64,000 bases of DNA from Meghimatium bilineatum (lineage: Eukaryota; Mollusca; Gastropoda; Stylommatophora; Philomycidae), in NCBI GenBank assembly GCA_034231615.1, contig CM067306.1, positions 67,797,579-67,861,578 on the forward strand, in the 5' to 3' direction. Below are positions 42,376-54,212 of this stretch, piece after piece. Made by a program: the position numbers and the translations under genes. Numbering within the stretch: position 1 is the stretch's first letter; each line of letters begins with the position of its first letter. A model generated the notes under the pieces. That model was not told the origin of the DNA. It worked only from the letters and a program-made list of their open reading frames with translations, and did not search any database.

Positions 42376-43266
42376 CCTTTAGCAAGCCAGATTAAAAAAT
42401 ACGAAACGTCTCCCTGCCACCGGATTCTTTTTTGAAAATTTTCATTATTGATGGTGACTGTTTTGAAAATGTGATAATTTTTTAGTTGTTAGAGATATTT
42501 AAATAATATTTGCACATATAAATAAAGAATTGAATTATGCATATATTGGTGTAATTTATGTACGTGTGTGTGTGATACCAGACGTATGAGAAAGTGGTAA
42601 AGACGTTTTTCACAAAAAACATATATTTTATAACAAATAAAGAGGGAAAAAATAAGAGAAAAAAATAACTTACCTTACATATCGAATTCCTTGGCAACAC
42701 TGTCAACTAAATCACGTAAATCTGTTGTATTTATGTTCTTTCACTGCGAAATTATCAAAATATAGCCGGGGGAACTGTATAAAACATGTAGATTTGCAGT
42801 AAAATCGTTCTTTGAGCTTAGGCCTAGAGTTATTTTTTCTGCCACTTCAAAGTATTTGATATCAAACGTACAAGTCCCCAAACCAGCACGGCATTCTGTA
42901 TATTCACTGCTGTGAAACTAAATAACCTAATAATCCATGATTCAATCCACGATTCAATGTTATTTTATTCGAAATACGATGAAATAAAGGTCTGTAAAAC
43001 CGATCCATCATCATGGCATCGTACCGGTGTACAGATGTGGTCAGATTAATTGCTCTTAAACTTTTACGAATAGCCAGCCATTCTCAAAAACGATCATGTC
43101 GGAAGTGGGGGATGTACCGGCTTCGATTGCGCATGTCCCCAGCTATGTGCACGTACTGTGGTACGTGTAAATCTCACGATAATCTCGCTGGGTGGGACGG
43201 CCCGCCATCAGCGCGCGCGGCCATTTTGCTTTTCGGCGGCTCGATATCATATCGGCTCGGTGAAGG
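42376..43266. mobile_element. piggyBac-like MITE copy 1 (891 bp), TTAA TSD
   Basis: TTAA stands at 42372-42375 and 43267-43270. The left terminus is CCTTTAGCAAGCC; the right terminus read inward is CCTTCACCGAGCC. The interior AGAGATATTTAAATAATATT and TTGCACATATAAATAAAGAA is shared with copies at 54213-55240 and 58939-59828. TTAA targets and CC(C/T)T ends are typical of piggyBac. No transposase is encoded. Confidence 0.8.
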
Positions 43267-43270
43267 TTAA

Positions 43271-43478
43271 GAGACACGACGGCATGGAGAGAGTGTTACT
43301 GGAGGGGATGATAGACAGCAACAGGGGCAAAGGCCGCCCAAGACCCCATTGAACAAAAGACATTCAAGAATACCTGTTCATGCCACTAAAGGTGGAGGGA
43401 TATTTTCCTCAAGACAATGGAGAATTCAAGAAATCCGTTGGGAAGACTACATTCGGGAAAGAATATGTCACCTGATGA
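43271..43478 (+). pseudogene. RTE-type ORF C-terminal relic
   Basis: VKRHDGMERVLLEGMIDSNR, then GKGRPRPH and a stop, then after shifts KSVGKTTFGKEYVT. This is the basic tail and end of the family seen at 25700-26000. The MITE right end abuts its 5' side. Confidence 0.65.
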
Positions 43479-43479
43479 T

Positions 43480-43690
43480 ACCCAATGTATCCTAGTATAT
43501 CAAACATATGTTAGTATACCAATATATTCTAGTATACCCACATATACAAATACTACATATTCTAATATACCCAACATATATTTATTGTAAAAATTATATC
43601 CTAGAATATACTATCACTTACAAAAATGTTATGTTGGTATATACTAGGAGAATACTAGGATATGTTGTGTACACTAAGATAAATTGTTGA
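43480..43690. repeat. 19-bp satellite, inverted block 2
   Basis: CCAATGTATCCTAGTATATC and CCAACATATATTTATTGTAA-like units, again the reverse complement of the 41.4-kb array. Together with 41990-42115 it brackets the MITE and the LINE relic. Confidence 0.75.
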
Positions 43691-43829
43691 TGAATGTTAG
43701 ATTTATCTGCCAACAACCGTTTCAGTATATTTGATATCATAGGACACATTTCTGGCTTGTAAAACTCATTATACACTATTTAGATGTGTATATGCAAGAA
43801 TAAAATATTTGAGATGCATATGCAGTCAT

Positions 43830-44560
43830 GTAATGTTTGGCATGTTGTATATACAAGGATGAAATATCATGTATGTTATACACGATAACATGATACATGT
43901 ATATTATACATGATAAGATGTAATATGTTAGTGAATGCTGGAAATGCTATGATACAATGTTGGCAAATGTTTCATATGCTACGACATAATGTATATGTTA
44001 GGATGCAATGTTGACAATGCTAGGATGCAATTTTGTATATGCTAGGATGCATTGTTGGGGTATGTTTTATATTCAGGATGCAATGTTGGCAGATTTTGTA
44101 TATGTTGTGATGTAATGTTGTATATTCTAGGATTTAACGTTGAGAAATGTTTTATATTCCATGATGCAATGTTGAGAAATGTTGTATATTCCAGGATGCA
44201 ATATTGGCAGATGTTGTATAGGTTGGTCTGTAATGTTGGCAGTATATATATATATTCCAGGATATAATGTTGAAAATTATTGTATATGCTAGAATATAAT
44301 GTTGGCAAATATTGTATATGTTAGGATGTAATGTTGGCAAATGGTGTATATGTTAGGATGTAATTTAGCAAATGTTGTATATGTTAGGAAGTAATGTTGG
44401 CAAATATTGTATATGTTAGGATACAATGTTTGATGTGTTAGAATACAATGTTGGATATGTAAGGGTGTAATGTTAGGATACAATCTTGGATATGTTAGAA
44501 TGTAATGTTTGGATACAATGTTGGATATGTTAAGATGCAATCTTAGCAGAATTTGTGTTT
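43830..44560. repeat. About 28-32-bp satellite (TAGGATGTAATGTTGGCAAATGTTGTATATGT)
   Basis: About 20 degenerate units built on GTTAGGATGTAATGTTGGCA plus AATGTTGTATAT. The shared TATGTTAGGAT word suggests kinship with the 19-bp satellite to its left. Confidence 0.85.
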
Positions 44561-45000
44561 GATAGAACACAATGTCAGGGCATGTGTGTCTAAATGAATC
44601 TATATGCATGTGACCATTACTACTTACATACATTTGTTTGAAGCAGCAAGAATTTGTAAATAATTTCTTGGAATTTTTTACTTTGTAGAATCCATTTCTT
44701 AATTTTTTGCAACTGCGGGTGTTATCACTGAAATGTGTTCTCTGTTATTTAATTATTTTCACTTTTGTGAATAATTTCTCCATGTTATGTTTATAACGGG
44801 GTCATGGCTGAAGTGGCTTTGATAGCTCAAATATTTCAAATTGTGATAAAACCATGATGTATCAATTGTGGAATATTATAAAATGAAGCTTCCTCTTATA
44901 TCCAAACTCTGCTAGTTTGAGGAAATTTGTCCAGAGAATGGAGCATGTTTCTTTGTGTTTTACAGCTTGGCTGAAACATCTGCATGTTTTCATAAAAAAA
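44561..45000. other. No recognisable gene
   Basis: AT-rich DNA with no coding signal or clear repeat. Confidence 0.4.
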
Positions 45001-45039
45001 CAGATGTCTTCAGCGTAGCATTTTGAAACACTTTGGGAT

Positions 45040-45165
45040 GGGGTAGTCAACTCTATACTAAAGCTACTTGGTCATCTCCAATGACATACATGACAGGTCA
45101 CAATGCAACTGTTCTCAGCTTCTCTTTTGGACCCTACTAACATATCGGCATTGATCCTGAAGTAC
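45040..45165. repeat. Interspersed repeat (CTTGGTCATCTCCAATGACATACATGAC)
   Basis: Diverged copy of the repeats at 9025-9100 and 15400-15465: GTAGTCAACTCTATACTAAA, then CTTGGTCATCTC, then ATGACATACATGACAGGT and a CTGTTCTCAG end. Confidence 0.45.
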
Positions 45166-45214
45166 CAGCTGAGGAAGATCTGACTAGTTTCCTACCAAAC
45201 CTGGCACCATGCAA

Positions 45215-45525
45215 TAGTATACTTCTAGAATACTCAACAGTATTGGTGACAATCAATACAAGGTAACTGCGTGAAATGTAACAACAATAGTACTTTCAAT
45301 AGTATACTATTCTAGAATACTCAACAGTATTAGTGCTAAACTCTTGTCAAGCCAATGTTGGTTTGTTGTGTTAGTAAACTCATGTCAAGCCAATGTTGGT
45401 TTGTTGTGTTAGTAAACTCTTGTCAAGCCAATGTTGGTTTGTTGTGTTAGTAAACTCTTGTCAAGCCAATGTTGGTTTGTTGTGTTAGTAAACTCTTGTC
45501 AAGCCAATGTTGGTTTGTTGTGTCA
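45215..45525. repeat. About 38-bp minisatellite, 5 copies, plus a local duplication
   Basis: The unit is TTAGTAAACTCTTGTCAAGC then CAATGTTGGTTTGTTGTG. To its left, AATAGTATAC-TCTAGAATAC then TCAACAGTATT is duplicated at 45213 and 45298. Confidence 0.9.
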
Positions 45526-45774
45526 TTGAAATCATCATATAAAATGATCATATAACCGCAATGTATATATTAAACAAGTTTGCAGCATGTCAAGATCAAC
45601 TCAGCATTGTTTTGACTATAGTAATTTTCTAAATAATATTTACATATATTAGGTTGTGATTACTTTATGAAGTCCAAATGCAGAACTGCTTGTGGTGGAA
45701 ATTGATTCTAGTTCCTTGGTCACCTGAGACACACTCTGTACTACTTGACTACAGAGCTGGACTCAAAGTATGTA

Positions 45775-45900
45775 AAACAGAGCATTATTTAGCTGAAGCC
45801 ATATGGGACCTTCAGTTAGTATGTAAGCCATTAGCTGAAGCTATGTGGAACCTTCAGTCAGTACATTAGTTGAAGCCATATGGGACCTCCATTTAGTATT
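45775..45900. repeat. About 45-bp tandem repeat, 3 copies
   Basis: TTAGCTGAAGCCATATGGGA then CCTTCAGTTAGTA, repeated with variation. Confidence 0.75.
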
Positions 45901-46185
45901 TACGCAATCTATAATAATGTGAAACATTACTTATTCCTTTGTAATGTTTGAGTTGTGCAAATATGCATCTAATAGATAAGAAATTATTATCTGGATCTGC
46001 TCAAATATATTGATATTTACCAGCACATTTTTGTGCATAATTCATGTTGATTTTGATGTTGCTTTGTTTACTTTATATTTCTAATTACATTTTTGCAGTT
46101 TTTAATATTTTGGAGGGCCGTTACAATCTAGCCCTGTGGTCCACAAAATTCAGTCACTAACCTGTGGGCTTGTTCCATATGAAAA
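45901..46185. other. No recognisable gene
   Basis: AT-rich sequence. The part around 46110-46150 (GGAGGGCCGTTACAATCTAG, then CCCTGTGGTCCAC) may be a hAT-type remnant, but its ends are not resolved. Confidence 0.3.
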
Positions 46186-46189
46186 TACT

Positions 46190-46335
46190 GTCTCTGAGAC
46201 TGCACACATTTCTCCCAGTGCTCTAGTATTATTGGTGTCTCTGAGACTGCACACATTTCTCCCAGTGCTCTAGTATTATTGGTGTCTCTGAGACTGCACA
46301 CATTTCTCCCAGTGCTCTAGTATTATTGGAAGCAC
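46190..46335. repeat. 47-bp minisatellite, 3 copies
   Basis: GTCTCTGAGACTGCACACAT, TTCTCCCAGTGCTCTAGTAT, TATTGGT, nearly exact. Confidence 0.95.
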
Positions 46336-46339
46336 TACT

Positions 46340-46785
46340 GGAAGGCCTCATTTGGGAGAATAGGGTACAGCTGGACCATCACATTCTGCATGCTGTCTTC
46401 TTCCTGTTCATCTTCATTTTTCTACTCTGGAACACAGCCAAAAGTTACAAGGTGCAATGTTGAGAGGAAAATGGAGCCGCTTGATGAAGCAACATGAATA
46501 TTGTGTGTGGCTAATAAGTGAATCAGATGAAGAATAGATGTGATTATGCGTGCTATAATGATGACGCTGCCAATTTTATGTTGCTGGTACACTTTGAGTG
46601 CACTGGACTTGAATACTGTGGACTGAGAATTTTGCCAAATACAGATCTAGCTGAATGCAGGTTATATGAATGGTTCCTGAAAAACTAAAGATATCAGATT
46701 GCAATGGATAGCTAACACTCCTGATCAATCACCACATGACATGAAATGTCATCTTTTGACACAGAATTAAAATAAATTAAACAAG
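46340..46785. other. No recognisable gene
   Basis: No coding homology. The segment 46380-46470 has a cluster of short polypyrimidine runs only. Confidence 0.35.
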
Positions 46786-46789
46786 AGCA

Positions 46790-47150
46790 ACATAAATCAC
46801 TGCAGCAGGAGTCACTACAACATAAACCTGTACATCATAAACCATTAGAACATAAACCTGTATTATCATAAACCTATGCAACAAACCTGTACAACAGGAG
46901 CCACAACATAAACTTATACAGCATTAACTGCTGTAACATAAGCCTGTACAACATAAGCCACTACAACATTAACTAGTACATCAGAAACGTGTACAACATA
47001 AACCTATATACCATAAACTTGTACAAAAAAACCACTACAGCATAAATCTGTACAACATAAACCACTACAATATAAGTACAACAGGAGCCACAACTTAAAC
47101 CAGTACAACATAAACTACTACAGCATAAACCACTACAACTTAAAACGACT
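46790..47150. repeat. About 15-bp satellite (CATAAACCTGTACAA / CATAAACCACTACAA)
   Basis: About 22 units alternate between the GTACAA and ACTACAA forms. Their reverse complement gives a spurious Val-Tyr-rich frame. Confidence 0.9.
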
Positions 47151-47216
47151 TCAACATTGACTTTGGTTTCCAGCAGCACAGATGCAACTGTGAAATCTAG
47201 TATCTAAAATAATCTT

Positions 47217-47295
47217 GCAGGAAACTGTTGAGGGTGCATGAAGTAGTAGGGGACCCATGGAATGAACAGGACTAAAATTTGTAGATTTGCTGTTT
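47217..47295 (+). pseudogene. RTE-C relic
   Basis: CTTGCAGGAAACTGTTGAGG, then GTGCATGAAGTAGTAGGG, then GAATGAACAGGACTA is a deleted version of the RTE-C region GCAGGGAACTGTCGAGGGTG ... GAATGGACAGGACTA. Confidence 0.55.
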
Positions 47296-47339
47296 CTGGC
47301 CATGCTGGGATATACGGTAATGAGAAAACTGATACAGCT

Positions 47340-47505
47340 GGTTTTCAGTTCACGTGTCTACCGAAGACGGATGTGTTGGGCCATTGGCACAAATAAACAG
47401 CAACACAACGCATTTCCATTCTGTAGACTACATCCAACTGGAAATCTTGTAGGACCATTGTCCTGTTACAAGAGAAATCCAGTGGGAATTTGAGAATGTA
47501 CGCTG
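47340..47505. repeat. Interspersed repeat related to 13345-13510
   Basis: CCGAAGACGGATGTGTTGGG, ACAACGCATTTCCATTCT and GGGAATTTGAGAATG align with the 13-kb copy. Confidence 0.45.
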
Positions 47506-47509
47506 AAGA

Positions 47510-47865
47510 AGTTCACTTGTGGTCAGTTTCCTGATTGTGCACAGGAGAGGAATACTTCATTCTCTTTATGAGAACCACTTGAATGAGGATTCAAAGAATG
47601 AAGCATTTGACCTGAAATTTCATGAATTGAGACTATTCTATGCTGAACTGTGCATCATCATCAGTTGCCACCTCCGTAATGAATGTTGGTTGTAATGAAC
47701 CTCCAACATCCCCATCTCTTGTCTTGGTGGTACACTCTGCTAGACTAACCTGTCTATCTTGTGATACTTCTCTCCCACTTGTATCTCAGCCTTCCTCTTG
47801 CTTGTCTTCCCTCAACTCTAAGGTCTTCAATAAGGTATATGTCTTTTAGTATGTTCAAAATATTT
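47510..47865. other. No gene assigned
   Basis: A short open stretch (47640-47849) is Ser/Leu-rich without homology that I recognise. The Cys-rich reading before it (FTCGQFPDCAQERN) could be a decayed finger-like LINE tail. This is not supported further. Confidence 0.3.
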
Positions 47866-47869
47866 TGAT

Positions 47870-48665
47870 TTTTATTTCCTTTAATCTTTATATGAAATGT
47901 CTGATGACCACCAGAGAAGAATATGAAATGTTCTTGGAGCCTCTTATTAATTTTCTTTCCAGGAATTTCTCCCTATTTTTCTATATATACACATCTAAAA
48001 TGCATCAATTCATTTTTCTAGTTGTTTCTCCATGCATTTTATAATTCTCATTGTAGTTTGTAATTTGTTTAGATATCAATATTTTCATCATGTCATTGAA
48101 AATACTTTTAGACATTTCTATTATTCACTTCAGTTTAATATCTGCCAACATTTGTGATTAAGTGTACAAGATATTGATAATGTTCTACTTGTTGTAGCTT
48201 CTATGTATTTTTATGTTTCGCGATTTTGCTGATTATCATTGTTTTTTGGATGTTTATATCCAGTCCATATTCTTTATTTGATTTATTGACTTGATCTATT
48301 ATTTTGTAGTTCATGTTCATTTTCTGCTAAATGGACAGTGTCATCTGCATATCTCAGGTTGTTTATTATTTTCCCATTGATCTTGAGTCCTGGCATTCCT
48401 TCTATGTTAAAATAGGCTTGGTGATAAAATGCAGCCTTCTCTTACCCCTATTCTTATTTATATTTATGGTGAGTAGCTGTTTTCACACCTTATTGATGCA
48501 GTCTGTTCACAGTATATATTTCTAATCAGTCTGATGTTTTTTCCATCTATGTTTTTTTCTTGAAGACATTTTATTAGTTTTTCATGTTGGACTCTGTCAA
48601 AGGCCTTGCTGTTGTCTATGAAGCAAATGTATACTTATACTTTTTTGGACTATATATTTATCTAT
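47870..48665 (-). pseudogene. RTE-D relic, antisense
   Basis: Broken minus frames read KAFDRVQHEKLIKCLQEKNI-like text, then IRLIRNIYCEQTASIR, KRRLHFITK, DMQMTLSI (shifted YADDTVL) and [20 protein letters not shown]. The last phrase is nearly the same as in the 13934-14740 copy. Confidence 0.75.
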
Positions 48666-48716
48666 CACTAGTTGGATACTATGTATTGCTTCTCTGGTTC
48701 CTTGGAATGAGCGAAT

Positions 48717-50560
48717 GGTCAACTCTAGACTAATACAACACCTAAAGAAAAACGAAAAGCTCACCAAGACACAGTCAGCATATAGGCAAAATAGAAGCAC
48801 TGAAGACCAGCTCATATACCTAGCACAGGAAATCGAAATTGCTTATTAAAAGAAGGAAAAAGTGCTGGCAACTTTTATAGACTTGAGCAAGGCCTTCGAT
48901 AAGGTGTGGAAAGATGGGGTCCTCTTCAAGCATCTCCAAAACAAAATTGAAGGCAGAATGTTCAGCTGGATAAAAGATTTCCTCTACTACCGCACAAGAG
49001 TAAAAGTAGATGGTAAACTTATTCTCCAAATAGGAGTTTCCTACCCTCTTCCTAGTATTAATCAATGGTATTGGAGAGAAACTGTCATATCATATTTCAA
49101 AGGCCCACCATGCAGATGACTTTGCTGTCTGGAGTGTGGCAGGCAACCTATCCACTGCAAATAACAATGCAGACTGCACTTTACACCCCAAGTGAATGAG
49201 CATCTGACTGTGGAGTCCCGATCAACCTCTCCAAAACTGTGACAACCATCTTCTCATTCTCAAACCACCAAGAAAAATCAAATCTAAACACAAATGGAAG
49301 TGAGTTAGCACAGGAGGAGAATCCTACATATCTCTGGGTCTAACTGGACAAGCGACTCATCTGGAAAGCACACATGATAACCACTGAGCAAAAAGCAACC
49401 AGGAAACTATCCTTTATAAAAAAAACTTGCAGGCACAAGCTGGGGAGCAAATGGAAGTATTCTTTGAAAAGTCTACATGGGTAGTCAGACCTGTAGTAGA
49501 ATATGGAATGACAGCCTGGGCATCAAAAACAAATACTGGTCACCTAAAGTACAAAATGCAGGACTTTAACTAATCTCAAGAGGGATGGAAACCACTTTAA
49601 TCCATGCAATGGGAAAACATCTGTCCACTGGATGACAGAAGAGAAGAAAGAGTGCCTGTGCAAAGGGAAAAAATTAAGTGCAAGCCAAACCATCCAATAT
49701 GTACACAAATTTCTACATCCCCCACAAGCAGCTTCTGTCATATCATCAACAGTAAAAAAAAATATCACAAACCTCCCAACTGAAATTGAAATACTAAGGG
49801 ATTTTGAAGAGCCAGACAGTATCTCCAAATCATCTCTTAATAACAGAGATTCTTGGAATAATTAATAAGGAATACCAGACTGCGCCTCAACTAAAAGCAT
49901 TGACATTAGAGATGATAGAAATAAAATACAATCACAAGAAATGGACACATTTTTACACAGATGAATCAGCTAAGGGAGCAGTAAGGAATGGAGGAGGTGG
50001 CTCAAAGATGGGAGGACAATATCAAAAGCTTTTCCAAATGGGAAATACTCCAACTTTAGAGCAGCAGAAGTTGCACTATATCAAACACTGAAAGTTTTCA
50101 CCCAACTATGAGTGACAAGACCAAAGAAGATAGTTATATTCACAGATTGCGGATCAATCCAGAGCAGCAGAAATGAAAACCTTCTGCATAACATCAGACA
50201 TGAACTAAGACATATCCAAAATCATCAGCTATTACCCTTCAATGGATACCATCACACTGTGGCATCATGGGAAATAGAAAGCGGATGTCAAAAACAGGAA
50301 GTGAAATGGAACAACACAGACACCCACTGTCCAACAAAGAAGCAAAAACAATAACAATAATCCAGAATACATACACAGCAAAGTGGAAGAAACAAATGGA
50401 TGTGGAATATAAACAAGATGCAATACATATGTCCATGTGTATCCTGAATCCAGGATTGCCCAACATACAAAGAGCAGAGACAGTAGACCTGGCCAGAGGA
50501 TACAGATTTGAGGCAATAGCTATGGAGCAGCCACCCTGACCTGGAGAGGACAGTGGACTT
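48717..50560 (+). mobile_element. LINE-G: decayed I-like LINE, 5'-truncated
   Basis: Pieces in order: NSRLIQHLKKNEKLTKTQSA, YRQNRSTEDQLIYLAQE, VLATFIDLSKAFDKVWKDGV (RT motif A), WIKDFLYYRTRVKVDG. A degraded catalytic YADD region stands at about 49105 (HHADDFAVW-like in another frame). Then come LAGTSWGANGSIL, RNase H WTHFYTDESAKGAVRNGGGG, IVIFTDCGSIQ, a mutated SHCGIMGN motif near 50255 and a tail through EQPP. Many stops and shifts are present. It begins where the antisense RTE-D relic ends. Confidence 0.8.
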
Positions 50561-50599
50561 TGCCCTGACAATATAACATGACCGCAGATGCTGAACACA

Positions 50600-50760
50600 G
50601 AAGAATGCCTCATCACACGCCCATTCTCCTAAATGACTTCTTCAGAAAAGGGAATCATGCTTCATCACGTGCCATTCTCCCAGCTGCCACATTCAGACCA
50701 GTCCTGAATAGGGAATCATGCCTCATTACATGCCCATAATATCACAAAATTGTGTGATGT
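50600..50760. repeat. About 50-bp tandem repeat, 3 copies
   Basis: AATCATGCCTCATCACACGC then CCATTCTCCTA-type units with substitutions, next to the LINE-G end. Confidence 0.6.
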
Positions 50761-50814
50761 TTCATCATAGCTAGCAAATATTCCTGTTGACCTGCATTTC
50801 TTTTTTTTTTTTAT

Positions 50815-51170
50815 ATACATGATTGTTTTTATGATCTATACAATACTCCTCCGTAACATTTGTTTTAAAAATGTCCAGCTCTCACATCTGCATAAAAGAA
50901 TATCTACATCTATATAAGTGATGTTCATTATACTTCTTCAGATTTTCCATGAGATGTTCAATCTAGACATTTCAGCAGAGGCTTTTTCAAGTATAGTCTT
51001 GATTTCCTATGTTATTGTTTCCATCGCTGCTCATATAATGTATGCCATGTGACTTATTCTCTCCAGAAAAGTGTCTTCCCAATGAACTCCCTGAACCCTT
51101 CTGTCTTGGATGATGCGGCTTGCATTTTCCAATAACATATTCATCATATAATACATTAACCCCTTCCATG
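50815..51170 (-). pseudogene. RTE-type relic, antisense
   Basis: Minus frames read MLLENASRIIQDRRVQGVHW, then EDTFLERISHMAYII. This corresponds to MMLENSSRMAQDRKRY and KFIGKTSFGRECVT of the 25700-26000 relic. A CESWTFLK-like thumb motif stands near 50870. Confidence 0.55.
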
Positions 51171-51384
51171 CAGAGGCATCCTTAATGATACGATGAAAAG
51201 TCATCTCTATTTTGCTGACATCTCCTTAAGGAACGATCGGCCATGTATTGATATAATTTATCTCTGATAGCACCCCAAATTATTCAAATACTCTGGCTAG
51301 TTGAAGCTGTCTAGAGGTCACTTAACAATAGAAATTTCGTATTTGCAAACGTTTGGAATCATAATTACTACTGTGTGTTGATAT

Positions 51385-52210
51385 GTGTGTTTAAATATCT
51401 AGGCATTTTTTCAGAAGATGGAAGACTAGACAGAGAAATAGAAACAAGGTGCCAGAAAGCAAACACAGTGACTTACCAAGTTTCACCATTACTTCATTCA
51501 AAGATCAAGATGGAAATTAAAAAACAAATAACATCTACAATTTTTATACTAACATTGTGCTACCAATGTCAAACATGGTCTTTAACAGCTTTGCAGCAAA
51601 GAAAAATCATCACATGTGAAATGAAGTGTCTGAGGAAATCTGCAATGGTTACCAAACTAGATAAAATAAGAAATGAAGAAATTAGGAAAAGAGTTGGTAT
51701 AATCAATCAATAAACCCATAACCCTTCAGGGTCGTAGGGGTACCACATTGGATGCTTCAGCACACAGAGTCCTCCAGCGAATTCTATCCTCAGCATTGCG
51801 GATGAGTGTGGAAATATCTAGCCCTGTCCATTCCTTGATGTTGTCTGTCCATGTCTTTATTTGTCCTCCTCTGCTTCTTCCACCCTTGACAGTTCCCTGC
51901 AGTATTGTTTTTGACAAGGAATCGTGCCTGCATACATGTCCGAACCATGCTAGTTTTCGGTATAATATCATGTATCGAACATATTGAGAGACAGCAAGTA
52001 AAATGGTTCGGTCACCTTATGAGAATGAAGCCAAACCAAATACCAATAAGAGCATATAATACAAGAATATCTGGGCGTAAAGCCAAAGGTAGACCAAGAA
52101 AACGGTGGATAGAAAACATTAAGATAACCTTGAACAAACATGGACTAAATGCATCCTCGGCAACACATCTGGCCTTGAAACGACAGCTAAGATACCACCC
52201 CTACACTTAA
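51385..52210 (+). pseudogene. RTE-like LINE fragment, interrupted by RTE-C
   Basis: FKYLGIFSEDGRLDREIETR, then QCQTWSLTALQQRKIITCEM, then NEEIRKRVGI|ISCIEHIERQQVKWFGHLMR and GRKAKGRPRKRWIENIKITL. Removal of 51704-51966 restores one continuous frame across the bar, which proves the insertion. It ends HPYT and a stop near 52210. Confidence 0.85.
51704..51958 (-). mobile_element. RTE-C 3' end (255 bp) nested in another LINE, 8-bp TSD
   Basis: GGTATAAT at 51696-51703 is repeated at 51959-51966. The insert runs from the family 3' end (ATCAATCAATAAACCC on the plus strand) to CATGCTAGTTTTC and encodes [20 protein letters not shown] to VVPLRP without a stop. Clean ends and an open frame indicate a fairly recent event. 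Confidence 0.95.
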
Positions 52211-52214
52211 CGGC

Positions 52215-53530
52215 AAGTGAATGCGATCAACAATCATTCACCTGGGGATAGACAATAGTGTGTTGATACAGGTGGCCTTTCGTTGTGTAGCCATATTGAC
52301 TAGACGGTACTATGGTGAAATGAACACTTGATGAATTTGAAAATGATAAACATTTGGAAGAAAGTTTCTCTGATAATTCTAGCATTAATTATCTGAATCA
52401 GGAAGTCATTTAGAAAGTGTTAATTTGCAGTGTGATACTAGTACTAATTTTGGTAATTCAGATGATAGACCCTATATGCAGCGCAGGTGTTTCAAATTCG
52501 TGATACTGGGTACGGTAAACATTTTTGTTTTCTGTCAATAACAGTTTAAGATTCAAAACATTGATCATACAGATGTTTTCAGAATCTTTGAATGTGTATC
52601 ACATGATACTATTATACAACATATTTGTGATGAGACAAATAAATATGCTGACAAGCATATTACTGATAGAAAAAAACGTGTCCAGATTAAAACAGGTTAT
52701 TATGATTAGGTCTATTTCTTTGAAATAATGTTTCATTTTGCGAGATGAATATATATTAAGGTTTTCACATCTCCTCCATAATATAAAGAAGCATTATGCT
52801 TGTAAATTCATAAATTAGAGTATAGGACTTTGCCTACAATAATAATACACCTACATTCCAATTCTTTAATGTGAGAATGCAGTGGGCAAATTGGTTACAG
52901 GATAAATATTTAACAGCCCTTGAAGTTTCTCCGAACTGCAGTTACGGTTTAAGCTTTTTACTCAGCGCAGCTAAGAGGTTAAGTAAGTAAATTATTAACA
53001 GGGGAGTCTATTGATCATCTCTGTTCATCATGATCTTGATATTTTTTATATTAATGTCCATACCAAGGTATATTGTGAATCAGTGTTATAGATGCAGTTT
53101 TAGCCAGATGAGCGGTGCTGCTTTCAACACATACATAATGACAGAGTCCCATGATACAGGACTATGAACCTCTACTACCATTATCTGTTATGATCAGAGC
53201 TATGGTAGTCAAATTGGACTCACGATGTGTTGAATAGATGTTATTAACTTAAGATATTCAGGTAACTAGGATATTCTACCAACTTAAGACATTTAGATGA
53301 CATTTTCTTTCCAGATGTTCTGAATAACCATGATTCTGTCATTCATATAGATTTTCTAGGCACAATACTCCTGTCACTTGACATCCTTAATTCCTATATT
53401 CTCCTTGCAGCCTAGATTCATAACCTGCATGTGTGTCACAATAATTTCACAACTGCCTTTGTATGTATACATTCACCCATATATGTATACTAAAACACTA
53501 GATAGGATAGGACATTTTAGGAAAACCTAT
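52215..53530. other. No recognisable gene
   Basis: AT-rich single-copy-looking DNA of about 1.3 kb with no coding signal and no tandem repeat. Confidence 0.4.
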
Positions 53531-53541
53531 TTTAAAATATT

Positions 53542-54068
53542 AAAGCAAAATGAGTTAAACAGGTTACTAAAACACTTACCTTGCCTATTAATAAAAATAT
53601 ATTTTTAAAAAAAAAATTTATATATAAAAAAACATACAATAAAGCTAAACAGGACAATTCTCCACGTATTGGCTCAAATTGAACCTTTTTCAAGAGACAA
53701 ACAACAGAAAACGACAAAATAAAAAACAAAATAAATGACTATTTCATCAAGCTCCGTCTCCATAGCGCAGGGATGGCAAAAAAATCTAGTAAAAGAGAAA
53801 ATGGAAGAGAAAATTTCTCTCTTACTAGATGCGTTGCCATCCCTGCGCTATGGAGACGGGGCTTGATGAAATATAGTCATTTATTTTGTCGTTTTCTGTT
53901 GTTTGTCTCTTGAAAAAGGTTTAATTTGAGCCAATACGTGGAGAATTGTCCTGTTTAGTTTTATTGTATGTTTTTTTATATATATAAATTTATTTATTTT
54001 TTAAAAATATATTTTATTAATAGGCAAGGTAAAAGTGTTTTAGTAACCTGTTTAACTCATTTTGCTTT
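53542..54068. repeat. 527-bp foldback with about 255-bp arms
   Basis: The left arm begins AAAGCAAAATGAGTTAAACA and the right arm ends TGTTTAACTCATTTTGCTTT. The centre is about 53801-53813. Inner arm marker: CATAGCGCAGGGATGGCAA against TTGCCATCCCTGCGCTATG. Near-perfect pairing runs along the whole length. A 12-bp direct repeat, TTTAAAATATTA, occurs at 53531-53542 and 54141-54152 and may be a TSD of a slightly larger unit. No ORF is present. Confidence 0.92.
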
Positions 54069-54212
54069 ACTATTTGTTCATTAGGTTACTGCGGCACCAT
54101 CCACTTTGTCGGACACCCTCTGACCATTTGGTTATTTATATTTAAAATATTAGTTGTGATTGCAAAACTGTGACATTTAACTGCAGAACATTGTTGTATT
54201 GTGCCTCATTAA

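Noticed and set aside
47640..47849. Ser/Leu-rich 69-codon open frame
   Set aside because: No homology, no splice context and length within chance expectation.
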